A stretch of 64,000 nt of DNA, taken from Gammaproteobacteria bacterium. Its GTDB lineage: Bacteria > Pseudomonadota > Gammaproteobacteria > Pseudomonadales > Pseudohongiellaceae. A program made the position numbers and the translations under genes. Where the stretch lies: positions 186,001 to 250,000 of the forward strand of contig JAUXNX010000003.1 of NCBI GenBank assembly GCA_030682575.1, read 5' to 3'. Within the stretch, counting starts at the first letter, position 1; every line of letters starts with the position of its first letter. The notes under the pieces are model-generated. The model saw only the letters and a list, made by a program, of their open reading frames with translations. It ran no database searches and was not told the DNA's origin. Shown piece after piece: positions 55,201 to 63,121 of the stretch.

Positions 55201-55405
55201 CGGTCAGGTGCAACGCGAAATGGATGGATTCACGCCGTTGCCGGACAATCTGGAAGCTGGAGCTTCGGTTGTCCTTGACCTTGATGTCACAGTCCCTGAA
55301 TCAGCCGGACAGTGGAAGCTGGAAATCGATTTGATTGACGAAGGCGTCGCCCGCTTTTCCGAAAGGGGCGCAAGTCCCTGTGTGGTGTCGGTCCAGGTTA
55401 TCTGA
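52262..55405 (+). CDS. NRPS-like protein: docking-condensation-carrier-thioesterase
   Basis: A 1047-residue assembly-line protein. Residues 1-58 resemble a TubC N-terminal docking domain (LAELASHDVKLWAEDGKLRV). Next is a condensation domain (about 75-500) with an intact HHIIFDG motif. A remnant matching only the C-terminal subdomain of an adenylation domain follows (about 515-600), then a carrier domain (LGGHSLLSVQ, about 645). A thioesterase has Cys in place of the nucleophilic Ser (GGNCQAAQ, about 803) and a His in KGAHGQFFKEP. A beta-sandwich of about 120 residues ends the protein. It should condense a donor with the acid loaded by its neighbour; the amine or alcohol partner is unknown. 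Confidence 0.85.
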   Translation: MTTNLLQELLAELASHDVKLWAEDGKLRVNAPQGALTPDLKARLSAAKEDLLVYLERKDQEVPDDFSIRPYPRDQVIPLTQGQERIWSLARMVPDSSVYNVPSVFALTGRINRQALEQALNGMQARYEILRTVFPGDTLASVHQQILPHTSLVLSVTDLSRDFGKLEPKQTQRAIDQILQKEVRRPFDLKLGPLWRARLFRLRPGQHLLVMTMHHIIFDGISKSIFLAELGERYSACAAGTDFPEPPAAVQFADFAAWQKERLDPVTIDRQLAYWTERLGGQVAAVATPNQRPRQPGKGSAGSIHFNLPDTLSAQLSAFARSEQVSLFILFMAAFDVLLNRFTGQEDLLVCAPMASRDHADIEKLIGYFNNIVVIRTDLSANPSFRELLAQLRKLAVEAYDNQFIALQRLAQMPQLVRTPLARTMLSFQDSSSQHLQLKDIEAHAINVRKGEADFDLALYVERDGDSIGGVLDFNADIFSADLIQRFLQRYGYLLDLLVKNPDQPISALPRFGKPLEKVKELFDSHPQIDSSVLVVDPRTGELNAYLVLNEHDVPSLDSIREFAAASLPAYRVPAAFIPVDELPLLADGAVDIAALPAPATDRSRLATPYQAPQSPLEEQLAAIWKTVLWLDHDVGRNDRFRELGGHSLLSVQLIVEIEKELGREVPARALAQLDTVAGLAQLLEAGDDEDVSASPQGLRLPADIYHGLRSHTASWEGVRASEDSVTVGLNVEGSKPALFWCLQRYQELTQLARYLGAEQPVYGMRSGNRVMIKTQDNIDLLAGYYVDEILAIQPQGPYRIGGNCQAAQIAFQIATQLQARGHVIDLLILHEKFIPFAYSGRVALTFGEDSTYNPKRHFRNPQFGWRKYYSGPMTSREVKGAHGQFFKEPNVQDLTGAIQGYLSDVDTDRFDALYTAQESIGQVLPDEAYRTRLTTPASFTAAPGSTRRLSVEVLNTSTVCWLSADRSGILLANRWLNADGQVQREMDGFTPLPDNLEAGASVVLDLDVTVPESAGQWKLEIDLIDEGVARFSERGASPCVVSVQVI

Positions 55406-55455
55406 CAGCCCGAACAAAAAAATAGCACTTCTGAAAGTACTGGAGCACTTTAGCC

Positions 55456-56577
55456 ATGATAGATCGCAAGAAGAACAACCTCTGGTACCAGAGACTGGAT
55501 GCAGAAATTCGTGAGTTGGGAGGGATGTTCAACGCACACCTGCATCTGGATCGTGCTGGCACGCTGGATGAAATATACATGCAGCAGATCGGGCACAAAA
55601 TTCTCGACAACTCCCATATTTCCCTGCATCGCAAGCACAGCATGATATCCGACCTGCACCAGGGTCGTGCCTACGAAGCGGAAGACTTCAATCGTCGTGT
55701 GAATGCCTTCCTGGATGACATGGTAGAGGTCAATACCTTCCGCGCCGACACACTTGTTGATGTGACCACCGATGGTCTCGGCCTTGCCGCTCTCGAGCGC
55801 ATGCTGGCGATAAAAGCGCAGCGCAAGGGTCAGATTGACGTGCGAATTGGCTCTTATACTCCGCTGGGTTTTGATGATGCCGAGCCGGAACGCTGGGCAC
55901 TCTTTGAAGAAGGTGCAAAGAAGGCAGATTTCATTGCCGCCCTCCCCGAGGCGGATGACCAGAACGAGTACCCGTCCCACATCGGCTTCATGGAACATTG
56001 CCGTCGCACTCTGCTGCTGGCCAAACAGCTTGACAAGCCACTGCATGTGCACGTGGATCAGCGCAATGAGCCGTCGGAATCCGGCACAGAGCAGCTGATT
56101 GAAGCGGTTCGCCAGTTCGGGGGACCGACATCACCGAATGGTGAGCCCATGGTGTGGGCAGTACATCTGATTTCGCCCTCAACCTATGACGAAGCAAGAT
56201 TCAACGCCATGGTGCAAGGCATGGTCGAGTGCAATATCGGTCTGATCACCTGCCCGTCTGCTGCACTGGGCATGCGCATGTATCGACCACTCATGACCCC
56301 CACCTACAACTCGATTCCCCGCGTGCTCGAAATGCTCGCAGCGGGCATTCACGTGTGCATGGGCTCTGACAATATTTCGGACATCTGCTCCCCCAGCACC
56401 ACGGCCGACCTGGTTGATGAAGTGTTTGTTCTGTCGGCTGCCCTGCGCTTCTATCATCCGCAGATTCTTGCCCGTATTGCGGCTGGCCAGAAACTGACCG
56501 ATGCCCAGCGCCAGTACGTCAAGGATCATCTGGCAAAGAATGAAGCCGAGATTGCCAAATTTCTTGCCGGACATTAA
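55456..56577 (+). CDS. Amidohydrolase-superfamily enzyme, cytosine-deaminase-like
   Basis: A 373-residue TIM-barrel hydrolase. The metal motif is MFNAHLHLDRAG (His-x-His near residue 27). A second His lies in KPLHVHVDQRNEP, a third in VWAVHLISPS, and the catalytic Asp is in CMGSDNISDICSP. This set matches mononuclear deaminases and amidohydrolases such as CodA or AtzC relatives. It lies 50 bp after the NRPS-like gene and in the same direction. The substrate is not evident; it may trim or deaminate an intermediate of the pathway. Confidence 0.8.
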   Translation: MIDRKKNNLWYQRLDAEIRELGGMFNAHLHLDRAGTLDEIYMQQIGHKILDNSHISLHRKHSMISDLHQGRAYEAEDFNRRVNAFLDDMVEVNTFRADTLVDVTTDGLGLAALERMLAIKAQRKGQIDVRIGSYTPLGFDDAEPERWALFEEGAKKADFIAALPEADDQNEYPSHIGFMEHCRRTLLLAKQLDKPLHVHVDQRNEPSESGTEQLIEAVRQFGGPTSPNGEPMVWAVHLISPSTYDEARFNAMVQGMVECNIGLITCPSAALGMRMYRPLMTPTYNSIPRVLEMLAAGIHVCMGSDNISDICSPSTTADLVDEVFVLSAALRFYHPQILARIAAGQKLTDAQRQYVKDHLAKNEAEIAKFLAGH

Positions 56578-56629
56578 CTGACTGACGACCGTTGCAGGGC
56601 ACCGATGGGCACTGTGAAAAAAGCGAAAG

Positions 56630-57862
56630 GTGTTGCTGATGGCTGGTCTGCAGGACGGTAATGTCAATGAATCCCCGGCTCCTTCCAGGAGCGGATTCCG
56701 TTTGCCGATTGCTTCCGTGATTTCCCTCCCTGATGGCTCTGTTCGTTATGGTGGCCGCGTTGCCGCTGGCAGTGTTCGTGCCGGTGATGCCATGCGGCTG
56801 CTGCCGTCCGGCGTGCAGACCCGGGTTGCGACAGTGTTGCTGGAAGGAAATCCTGTAGAAGAAGCGTGGGCTGGCACTGGCATTGAATTGGTGCTGGCCG
56901 ACGTGGTGGCCGCTCAACGTGGCGACGTACTTGCCACAGCGGATGCCCCTCCGGAGGTTGCCGATCAGTTTGAAGTGAGCCTGCTGTGGCTGGGTGCCAA
57001 CCCCATGACTCCTGGGCGCCAGTACCTGATGAAACTGGCTTGTCATGAAGTCACTGCCACCATAACCGCCATCAAGCACCGCGAGGACCCGGCCACCGGC
57101 GCTCCCCTGGCTGCCAGGACCCTGAAATCCGGTGACACCGCCACCGTCAAGCTGGCGACAAACATTCCCATGGTTTTTGAACCCGCGAGTGTCAGTCGCA
57201 TTCTGGGTGAGTTCACCCTTGCCGACAGGGTTACTGGTGACACCGTTGGCACCGGGTCAATCGACTTTGCACTGCGCAGAGCGAGCAATATCCACTGGCA
57301 GGCACTGGAGCTGGACAAGGCGCGCCGTGCGCAACTCAAAGGCCAGCGGCCCCGCTGTATCTGGTTCACGGGCCTGTCGGGTTCGGGCAAGTCAACAATC
57401 GCCAACTTGCTGGAGAAGCGGCTGTATGCCGAGGGCAAACACACCTACTTGCTGGACGGCGACAATGTGCGCCACGGCTTGAACCGTGACCTGGGCTTTA
57501 CGGAAGCAGACCGTGTGGAGAATATCCGCCGTGTGGGTGAGGTTGCCCGTTTGATGGTGGATGCCGGCCTGATCGTGCTGGTGAGTTTCATTTCGCCTTT
57601 CCGCTCGGAGCGGCGCATGGCCCGCGATCTGTTTGCAGAGGGTGAGTTTGTCGAAGTGTATGTGGACACCCCCATTGAGGAGTGCGAACGGCGCGATGTG
57701 AAGGGCTTGTATGCCAAGGCCCGCAAGGGCGAGTTGAAGAATTTCACCGGCATCGACAGTCCTTATGAAGCGCCCGAGTCACCGCAAGTGCACATACGGG
57801 CCGCCATCGACGCCCCGGACTTGTGTGTGGAAAACATCCTGCGAGCACTGGACCAGCCATGA
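56630..57862 (+). CDS. APS kinase fused to CysN barrel domains without the GTPase
   Basis: A protein of about 410 residues. Residues 20-220 match EF-Tu-like domains II and III of CysN ([35 protein letters not shown]), but the N-terminal GTPase domain is missing; the upstream gene ends only 50 bp away. Residues 240-410 are a complete CysC APS kinase ([69 protein letters not shown]). It should make PAPS, the sulfate donor for the two sulfotransferases nearby. The start may be the GTG at 56630 or the ATG at 56639. Confidence 0.87.
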   Translation: MLLMAGLQDGNVNESPAPSRSGFRLPIASVISLPDGSVRYGGRVAAGSVRAGDAMRLLPSGVQTRVATVLLEGNPVEEAWAGTGIELVLADVVAAQRGDVLATADAPPEVADQFEVSLLWLGANPMTPGRQYLMKLACHEVTATITAIKHREDPATGAPLAARTLKSGDTATVKLATNIPMVFEPASVSRILGEFTLADRVTGDTVGTGSIDFALRRASNIHWQALELDKARRAQLKGQRPRCIWFTGLSGSGKSTIANLLEKRLYAEGKHTYLLDGDNVRHGLNRDLGFTEADRVENIRRVGEVARLMVDAGLIVLVSFISPFRSERRMARDLFAEGEFVEVYVDTPIEECERRDVKGLYAKARKGELKNFTGIDSPYEAPESPQVHIRAAIDAPDLCVENILRALDQP

Positions 57863-59268
57863 GCGTAGAAGGCGAAAAGCCGGTTGTCTGTATCGTCGGC
57901 GGGGGTTTCAGCGGAGTGGCGTTGGCGTGGCAGTTGCTCAATATCCTGCAGCGTCCCACCAGAATCGTTCTGATCAACAAGGGCAGCCAGATTGGCCGGG
58001 GGATGGCCTACGGCACCCCTTCGCCGCATCACCTGTTGAATGTTCCGGCCGGGCGCATGGGCTTGAGCCCTGACGACGAACAGGGCTTTTTGCGCTATCT
58101 GCACGGCCTGGGGCTGCCGTTCTCTGGCAGTGACTTTGTGCCTCGCACGCTCTATGGCGCCTACCTTGAGCGTTCACTGGGCGAGGCGCGGGCTGCCGCA
58201 GAACCCAGAGGCATGGAGCTGATCCTGCACAACGCCGGCGTTACGGGGATCATGCAAACGGCTGACAATCAGCACGAAGTGGTGTTGGACGTCGGGACTT
58301 CAATAACAGCAAAAGCGGTCGTGCTGGCCCTGGGTAACTTTGCCTCCAAACCCCCGCTGCAACAACCGGGCCTGCAGTGGAACGAGAGCGGCCTGCATGT
58401 TTCTGCCTGGGCACCAGCGGGCTTTGATGTCGGTGGAATCAACGATCCGGTTCTGCTGCTGGGTTGCGGTTTGACGGCGTTTGATGTGTTGCTGCAGTTG
58501 CGCCATCAGGGGCATCGAGGCACGGTGACGATGTTGTCTCGGCGTGGTCTGCTGGCGCAGGCGCATCGTCAGCTGGAGGTCGCACCACCGCAAGGTATCG
58601 TCAGTCAGGATATTCTGCAGGGGGTGACCTCGATTCGAACCATGCTCCGCACGGTACGCGAGATGATACGCAGCGCAGAACTGCAGGGGCATGACTGGCG
58701 TGATGTGATCGGCGGTCTGCGGGCGGCCACGCCGCGATTGTGGAAGCAGTTGCCGGTTGCAGAGCGGCGCCGGTTTCTTCGCCATCTGGCTCCGTACTGG
58801 GATACACATCGCCATCGTGCCGCTGTGCCCATTGCGCGTCAGGTACAGCAGGAGCTGGGCAGTGGCATCCTGAAGATCAAGGCTGGCAGATTGCTGGCGC
58901 TGCGACGGGAAGGTGAGAGCTGGCAAGCCGACATTTGCGGTCGGGGAGCGAGTGGTATCCAGACACTGACTGCCGCCATGATTGTGAATTGCACAGGACC
59001 TTCTTCCGATCTCGAAAGCGTGAAAGACCCTCTCATCTCCTCACTGGTGCAACAGGGTCGGCTTTGTGCCGATCCGATCGGGATTGGGGTGGAGGTTGAC
59101 GAGGAGTATCGCCTGCTGGACAACAAGGGTGCCGGGCAGCCAGGCTTTTTCTATGTTGGGCCTCTGCTGCGGGCGGGGCTGTGGGAAGCAACTGCGGTGC
59201 CTGAGCTGCGCATGCATGCAGCGCGTGCGGCGCGGATCATCAAGGATCAAACAAGCGACAAGGGGTAA
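57859..59268 (+). CDS. FAD/NAD(P)-binding oxidoreductase (YdhS-like)
   Basis: A 469-residue flavoprotein with an N-terminal Rossmann motif [17 protein letters not shown], the family segment [23 protein letters not shown], and a second nucleotide-binding site [19 protein letters not shown]. The C-terminal part has [11 protein letters not shown]-like and [17 protein letters not shown] segments seen in proteins annotated FAD-NAD(P)-binding or YdhS. The reaction is unknown. The ATG at 57859 overlaps the APS kinase stop by four bases. Tight coupling suggests it works in the same pathway. Confidence 0.82.
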   Translation: MSVEGEKPVVCIVGGGFSGVALAWQLLNILQRPTRIVLINKGSQIGRGMAYGTPSPHHLLNVPAGRMGLSPDDEQGFLRYLHGLGLPFSGSDFVPRTLYGAYLERSLGEARAAAEPRGMELILHNAGVTGIMQTADNQHEVVLDVGTSITAKAVVLALGNFASKPPLQQPGLQWNESGLHVSAWAPAGFDVGGINDPVLLLGCGLTAFDVLLQLRHQGHRGTVTMLSRRGLLAQAHRQLEVAPPQGIVSQDILQGVTSIRTMLRTVREMIRSAELQGHDWRDVIGGLRAATPRLWKQLPVAERRRFLRHLAPYWDTHRHRAAVPIARQVQQELGSGILKIKAGRLLALRREGESWQADICGRGASGIQTLTAAMIVNCTGPSSDLESVKDPLISSLVQQGRLCADPIGIGVEVDEEYRLLDNKGAGQPGFFYVGPLLRAGLWEATAVPELRMHAARAARIIKDQTSDKG

Positions 59269-59270
59269 GA

Positions 59271-60800
59271 ATGAGCGATTGGACGGCGGGATATGTTGCG
59301 GATATTGACTACACCTATGGCTACTATGCGGAGCTGAATCCGCTGCGATTGAGGCTGGCGTTTCTTCAGAACGGATTGGTGTGCCCGGAGGTCGGTACAG
59401 CCTGTGAACTGGGTTTCGGCCAGGGCTTGAGTACCAATCTGCACGCGGCGGCATCAATCACGCGCTGGTACGGTACAGACTTCAATCCGGCTCAAGCCGG
59501 CTTTGCACAGGAATTGGCAAGGTTTTCCGGTGCGACCATGAGCGACGACAGTTTTGCAGAATTTGCGGAACGCTCCGATCTGCCCGAGTTCGACTACATC
59601 GGTCTGCATGGCATCTGGAGCTGGGTCTCGGATGAGAACCGTTCGGTGATCGTGGATTTCATCCGCAAGAAACTCAAGGTCGGTGGCGTACTGTACATCA
59701 GCTATAACACCCAGCCTGGCTGGTCAGGGTTTGCTCCCATCCGGCAGCTGTTTTCAGCCCATGCCGAAGTGATGGGGACGCAGGGGCAGGGTGTTTTGGG
59801 AAGGGTCAGCGGTGCTGTCGAATTCGCTGAAAAGCTGTTTGCGGTCAATCCTCTTTACCTGCAAGTCAATCCACTGGTAATCGAGCGTTTCAACAAGGCC
59901 AAGGGCTTGAACCCGCACTATCTCGCTCACGAATATTTCAACCGCGACTGGCATCCCATGTACTTTCGTGACATGGCTGGCTGGCTTGAGGCCGCCAAAC
60001 TGCAGTTCGCCTGTTCAGCACACTACCTGGACCATGTAGAAGGGCTCAACCTCAAGGAAGAGCAACGGGCGTTTCTCAAGGAAATTCCCGATCCGCTGTT
60101 TCGCGAAGGTGTGCGCGACTTCATGGTGAATCAGCAGTTCCGCCGCGACTACTGGGTGCGCGGGGCGCGCAAACTCAGTCTGCTGGAACAGATGGATGCC
60201 ATCCGCGCGGAAAGGGTGGTTCTGTCAACGCATCGTGCCAGTGTGTCACTCAAGGTGACGGGGTCGCTGGGTGAAGCGTCCATGAGCGAGGACATCTACA
60301 ACCCGATTCTGGACCTGCTGGCGGACTATCAGCCACGCACGATTGCGGAGATCGAACAGGCTCTGGTGGGCGAGACCATGAGCTTTGTCAATTTGATGCA
60401 GGCCATCATGGTATTGGCAGGAGCGGGTCACATCGCGTCGGTACAGAAGGCCGAAGTGATCGAAGCCCAGCGCCCCCGCACGGACAGTCTGAACCAGTAT
60501 CTGATGAAGAAGGCCAGAGGCAACAGCGAGCTGGGTCATCTGGCCAGCCCGGTGACAGGCGGCGGTGTTGCGGTGGGTCGGTTTCAGCAGTTATTCCTGC
60601 TGGCGCTGCTATCTGGCAAGACCAAGCCTGAGGAGTGGGCGGCATTCGCCTGGCGCAGTCTCGTTGCAACGGGGCAGAAACTGATCAAGGAGGGGGTTGC
60701 GCTGGAGTCCGAGAAGGACAGTCTGGTTGAGCTGACTTCTCTGGCAGATGCCTTCGCCGAGAAACAACTGCCAGTCATGAAAGCCCTGCAGATTGTGTAA
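59271..60800 (+). CDS. SAM methyltransferase with regulatory domain (PKMT-like)
   Basis: A 509-residue protein with an N-terminal class I methyltransferase fold (ACELGFGQGLSTNLHAAAS is the SAM loop; GLHGIWSWVSDENRSVIVDF; YISYNTQPGWSGFAPIRQL). A methyltransferase regulatory domain (about 215-330) and winged-helix-like C-terminal domains follow. This layout is that of the PKMT enzymes that methylate lysines of the Rickettsia outer-membrane protein OmpB. It starts two bases after the flavoprotein stop, with AGGGG upstream. Methylation of the local surface protein is an attractive but untested inference. Confidence 0.84.
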   Translation: MSDWTAGYVADIDYTYGYYAELNPLRLRLAFLQNGLVCPEVGTACELGFGQGLSTNLHAAASITRWYGTDFNPAQAGFAQELARFSGATMSDDSFAEFAERSDLPEFDYIGLHGIWSWVSDENRSVIVDFIRKKLKVGGVLYISYNTQPGWSGFAPIRQLFSAHAEVMGTQGQGVLGRVSGAVEFAEKLFAVNPLYLQVNPLVIERFNKAKGLNPHYLAHEYFNRDWHPMYFRDMAGWLEAAKLQFACSAHYLDHVEGLNLKEEQRAFLKEIPDPLFREGVRDFMVNQQFRRDYWVRGARKLSLLEQMDAIRAERVVLSTHRASVSLKVTGSLGEASMSEDIYNPILDLLADYQPRTIAEIEQALVGETMSFVNLMQAIMVLAGAGHIASVQKAEVIEAQRPRTDSLNQYLMKKARGNSELGHLASPVTGGGVAVGRFQQLFLLALLSGKTKPEEWAAFAWRSLVATGQKLIKEGVALESEKDSLVELTSLADAFAEKQLPVMKALQIV

Positions 60801-60835
60801 TGCAGCTTGTGCCTGGCACTGCTGAAAGCTCACGC

Positions 60836-61327
60836 TCAATGCAGTGCCAGTTGCGCCTTTCCCGGTTCCCCGGCTTCCATCCAATCCGGCCACAGGTCTT
60901 TGGGCCACCCCGCTCTGAGCCATTGCATTTGCGTAATACTCAGCCATTGACGCAGTTGTTGTGTGGGTAGCTGCAGGCGCTGCTGCTCCTGCCCGGGAGC
61001 CCGGAACGTCAACTGCAGAAAACCTTTCTCGTGATTGACATCCACTGCATGCACCAGCCAGGAAGGCGTGTCCTCCTGCTGTTTGACAGGGGGTTCCGGT
61101 GCCATGCCTGCCTTGGCCGCCTGCTGCGCGAAGCTCTGCACGATCGTCGCTGGCATCGCCTTGTCGGCTTGTTGCTCCAACCATTTGAACAGATGGGGTA
61201 ATAGTCGTTGCAGCAGCTTGGCTGTCAACCAGAGCACGATGGCATTGCCGTCCTCGGTCTCTCCGGTCAACCGCATGCGGTCTTCCATGTCGATGTATTC
61301 AGTGGTGATGCGCTTGAGTTCTGACAT
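60836..61327 (-). CDS. Hypothetical protein cotranscribed with sapC
   Basis: A 163-residue cytoplasmic protein that I do not recognise. The N terminus (ITTEYIDMEDRMRLTGETEDGNAIVLWLTAKLLQRLLPHLFKWL) suggests a beta-hairpin followed by a helix. The C-terminal half is rich in Gln and Trp (LRQWLSITQMQWLRAGWPKDLWPDWMEAG). It starts three bases after the sapC stop, so the two are an operon. A partner or chaperone role to SapC is only suggested by context. Confidence 0.7.
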   Translation of the reverse strand: MSELKRITTEYIDMEDRMRLTGETEDGNAIVLWLTAKLLQRLLPHLFKWLEQQADKAMPATIVQSFAQQAAKAGMAPEPPVKQQEDTPSWLVHAVDVNHEKGFLQLTFRAPGQEQQRLQLPTQQLRQWLSITQMQWLRAGWPKDLWPDWMEAGEPGKAQLALH

Positions 61328-61330
61328 CGC

Positions 61331-62107
61331 TTACAAGTTACCAAAGTTGATGTTGCCGTCGTCGTTCAGGAAGTCCAGGTTCAGTTCCGCTGGCATTGCC
61401 GGCGCGGACTTGTTGTGGAATTGGGTGAGTTGACCGAGGCGCTGAATGTTCTGCATCGAGAATATCTGGCAATAGATGAAGGGTAGAAAACCGGATACCT
61501 GCAACTCCTTGAGAGTTTCAGCGGGCAAGGCTTTCAATGCGGCTTCGTCGATTCGGTGCAAACCATTGACGCGCAGGTTCTTGCCATCCTTTTCCACGGA
61601 AATTGGCCAGGGCTGGATGAGAGAGTATTTCTTCAGCATCTCGCCAAAGCGCTCCGTGGCAATACGATCCTGAGTAACCTTGGTCAGAAAATCGAGGACG
61701 TCCTTCACAGTCTTGCCGGGCTTGCCGTCTTCATCGAAAAAGATCTCGCCATCGGTGCTGTCTGTAAGCAGACCGCTGTCCGCATTGAAACAGAGGACGT
61801 GTTGCTTCTGATCGGTGTTCGCCAGCGCAAAGGGGTAGGCCCGATAACTCGCCGGCATGTACCCGAACAGCCACTGGCCCTGAGCGTTAATGAGCAGGTT
61901 TCGATTGTCTCCCAGACCCTGAACGGCGACGGGGTGGTAATGATCCCTGATTTCCATGAAGCCGATGGCAAGGCTCGTCTGCGCCATGGGCATTTCATGC
62001 AGCACCAGCGGGCACACATTATCCTGCGCGGCGAACAGATAGTGAGCAGGGCGATTCCAGCGTTTGCTGGCATGGGTATTGATGGTAATGGGTTGAAAAT
62101 CAGGCAC
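61331..62107 (-). CDS. SapC family protein
   Basis: A 258-residue protein of the SapC family, named after a gene of the Campylobacter fetus S-layer locus; its molecular role is unknown. Family features seen are LVLHEMPMAQTSLAIGF near the N terminus, QGQWLFGYMPASYRAYPF, LCFNADSGLL, and YSLIQPWPISVEKDGKNLRVNGLHRIDE. The start is GTG at 62107 with AGAAGGAAA upstream. Its presence near an S-layer-like secreted protein supports a link between the two, although SapC genes also occur elsewhere. A CRP-type site lies 60-75 bp upstream. Confidence 0.85.
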   Translation of the reverse strand: MPDFQPITINTHASKRWNRPAHYLFAAQDNVCPLVLHEMPMAQTSLAIGFMEIRDHYHPVAVQGLGDNRNLLINAQGQWLFGYMPASYRAYPFALANTDQKQHVLCFNADSGLLTDSTDGEIFFDEDGKPGKTVKDVLDFLTKVTQDRIATERFGEMLKKYSLIQPWPISVEKDGKNLRVNGLHRIDEAALKALPAETLKELQVSGFLPFIYCQIFSMQNIQRLGQLTQFHNKSAPAMPAELNLDFLNDDGNINFGNL

Positions 62108-62166
62108 GATATTTCCTTCTCTGGATCACGACACGTGGATCACTGCTGCGGGTTTGAAATTCTGCG

Positions 62167-62182
62167 AGTGACTGTAGTCAAT
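62167..62182. promoter_or_regulatory. CRP-type operator 3 (weaker), between sapC and the exported protein gene
   Basis: The core GTGACTGTAGTCA (62168-62180) matches the two stronger operators at 12 of 16 positions over the full site and is nearly palindromic, but lacks the outer T and A. No -10 element with the same 29.5-bp spacing was found in either direction, so the call is tentative. Confidence 0.45.
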
Positions 62183-62271
62183 CCTCTCTCCGGTGTCCAC
62201 CCGCGTCCCTGGTGATGCTGATACACACTTCAGCCAAACAATTTTTGAAGCACCTCAGTCAAAGGAGTACC

Positions 62272-63066
62272 ATGCCAGCGAAGCAGACGGACTTTGATGG
62301 TCAATCGCCAGTAGCCGACTGTTTACTCAGACGGCTGTTCACAAGAGTACACGCAATGATCAAGCACACCCTTTCAGGCATGATATTCGCCCCTCTGCTG
62401 TTGCTCGCAAGTACCTCGCTGACGGCACAGAATCTGACCCTGTTTGAATCCGTTGCAGGTGATGTGCCTGTGGAGCGACCCGAAGGCCTTCAGGGGCGGG
62501 AAGAGCAGCGCAATCTCGCATCTTCGCCAGCATTCACTCTTGTGGGTACCAGCCGCATAGGGGGCAAGCAGCGGGCAACGCTGGTGAGCAGCAGTGGCGA
62601 GATCGTGAAAGTGGATTCAACGCCCGGCAGTGCCCCGGAAATTCCAAACCATTCCGGCTATCGCGTGATGGAGATTGGTCCTCGTAGCGTGATCATCGCC
62701 GGCCCCGCCGGCACGCCCTGTGTGGCAGCGCAGGACAAGGGAGTCAGTTGCAGTGCCACTGGCCTGAGTCAACTGACACTGGCAACTGCAGCGCCAGTAC
62801 CGCCCGGCAATGCTGTGGTGGCCAACAACAATGCAGACCCCGCAGCCTTCCAGGATGCAGCAGGCAATATTCCGGGAGACAATCCCTTTGCCGCCGCATT
62901 GCGCGCAGCGGCCGCTGCCGAAGCCAATGGCAATGCAGCCAATGGGCAGCCTCAGGGGGCCTTCGCTGGAGAGCGTTTTCAGCCACGTCGCATCGGGCCG
63001 GATGAAATACCGCCAGGCATGCGGGTAGTGCGCACGCCTTTCGGGGACCGTCTGGTTGAGCTGTAA
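62272..63066 (+). CDS. Exported hypothetical protein with a GspC/PilP-like segment
   Basis: A protein of about 264 residues starting at 62272, where AAAGGAG lies just upstream; a shorter start at 62356 would give a more typical signal peptide (HTLSGMIFAPLLLLASTSLTAQ). The mature part has a beta-rich segment (FTLVGTSRIGGKQRATLVSSSGEIVKV, shown in two overlapping parts FTLVGTSRIGGK and RATLVSSSGEIVKV). This is followed by HSGYRVMEIGPRSVIIAG, reminiscent of the homology region of GspC or of PilP. Two Cys residues flank AAQDKGVS. The C-terminal third is low complexity, rich in Ala, Asn and Gly, then Arg/Pro-rich. The function is not known. Confidence 0.7.
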   Translation: MPAKQTDFDGQSPVADCLLRRLFTRVHAMIKHTLSGMIFAPLLLLASTSLTAQNLTLFESVAGDVPVERPEGLQGREEQRNLASSPAFTLVGTSRIGGKQRATLVSSSGEIVKVDSTPGSAPEIPNHSGYRVMEIGPRSVIIAGPAGTPCVAAQDKGVSCSATGLSQLTLATAAPVPPGNAVVANNNADPAAFQDAAGNIPGDNPFAAALRAAAAAEANGNAANGQPQGAFAGERFQPRRIGPDEIPPGMRVVRTPFGDRLVEL

Positions 63067-63121
63067 GCCAGTCCATCGCAGATTGCTCAAGCAAAGACAG
63101 TTGGTTTGAAGTAACCGGTTT

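Noticed and set aside
62123-62143. Direct repeat GGATCAC upstream of sapC
   Set aside because: Two 7-bp copies 14 bp apart could arise by chance and match no operator I know.
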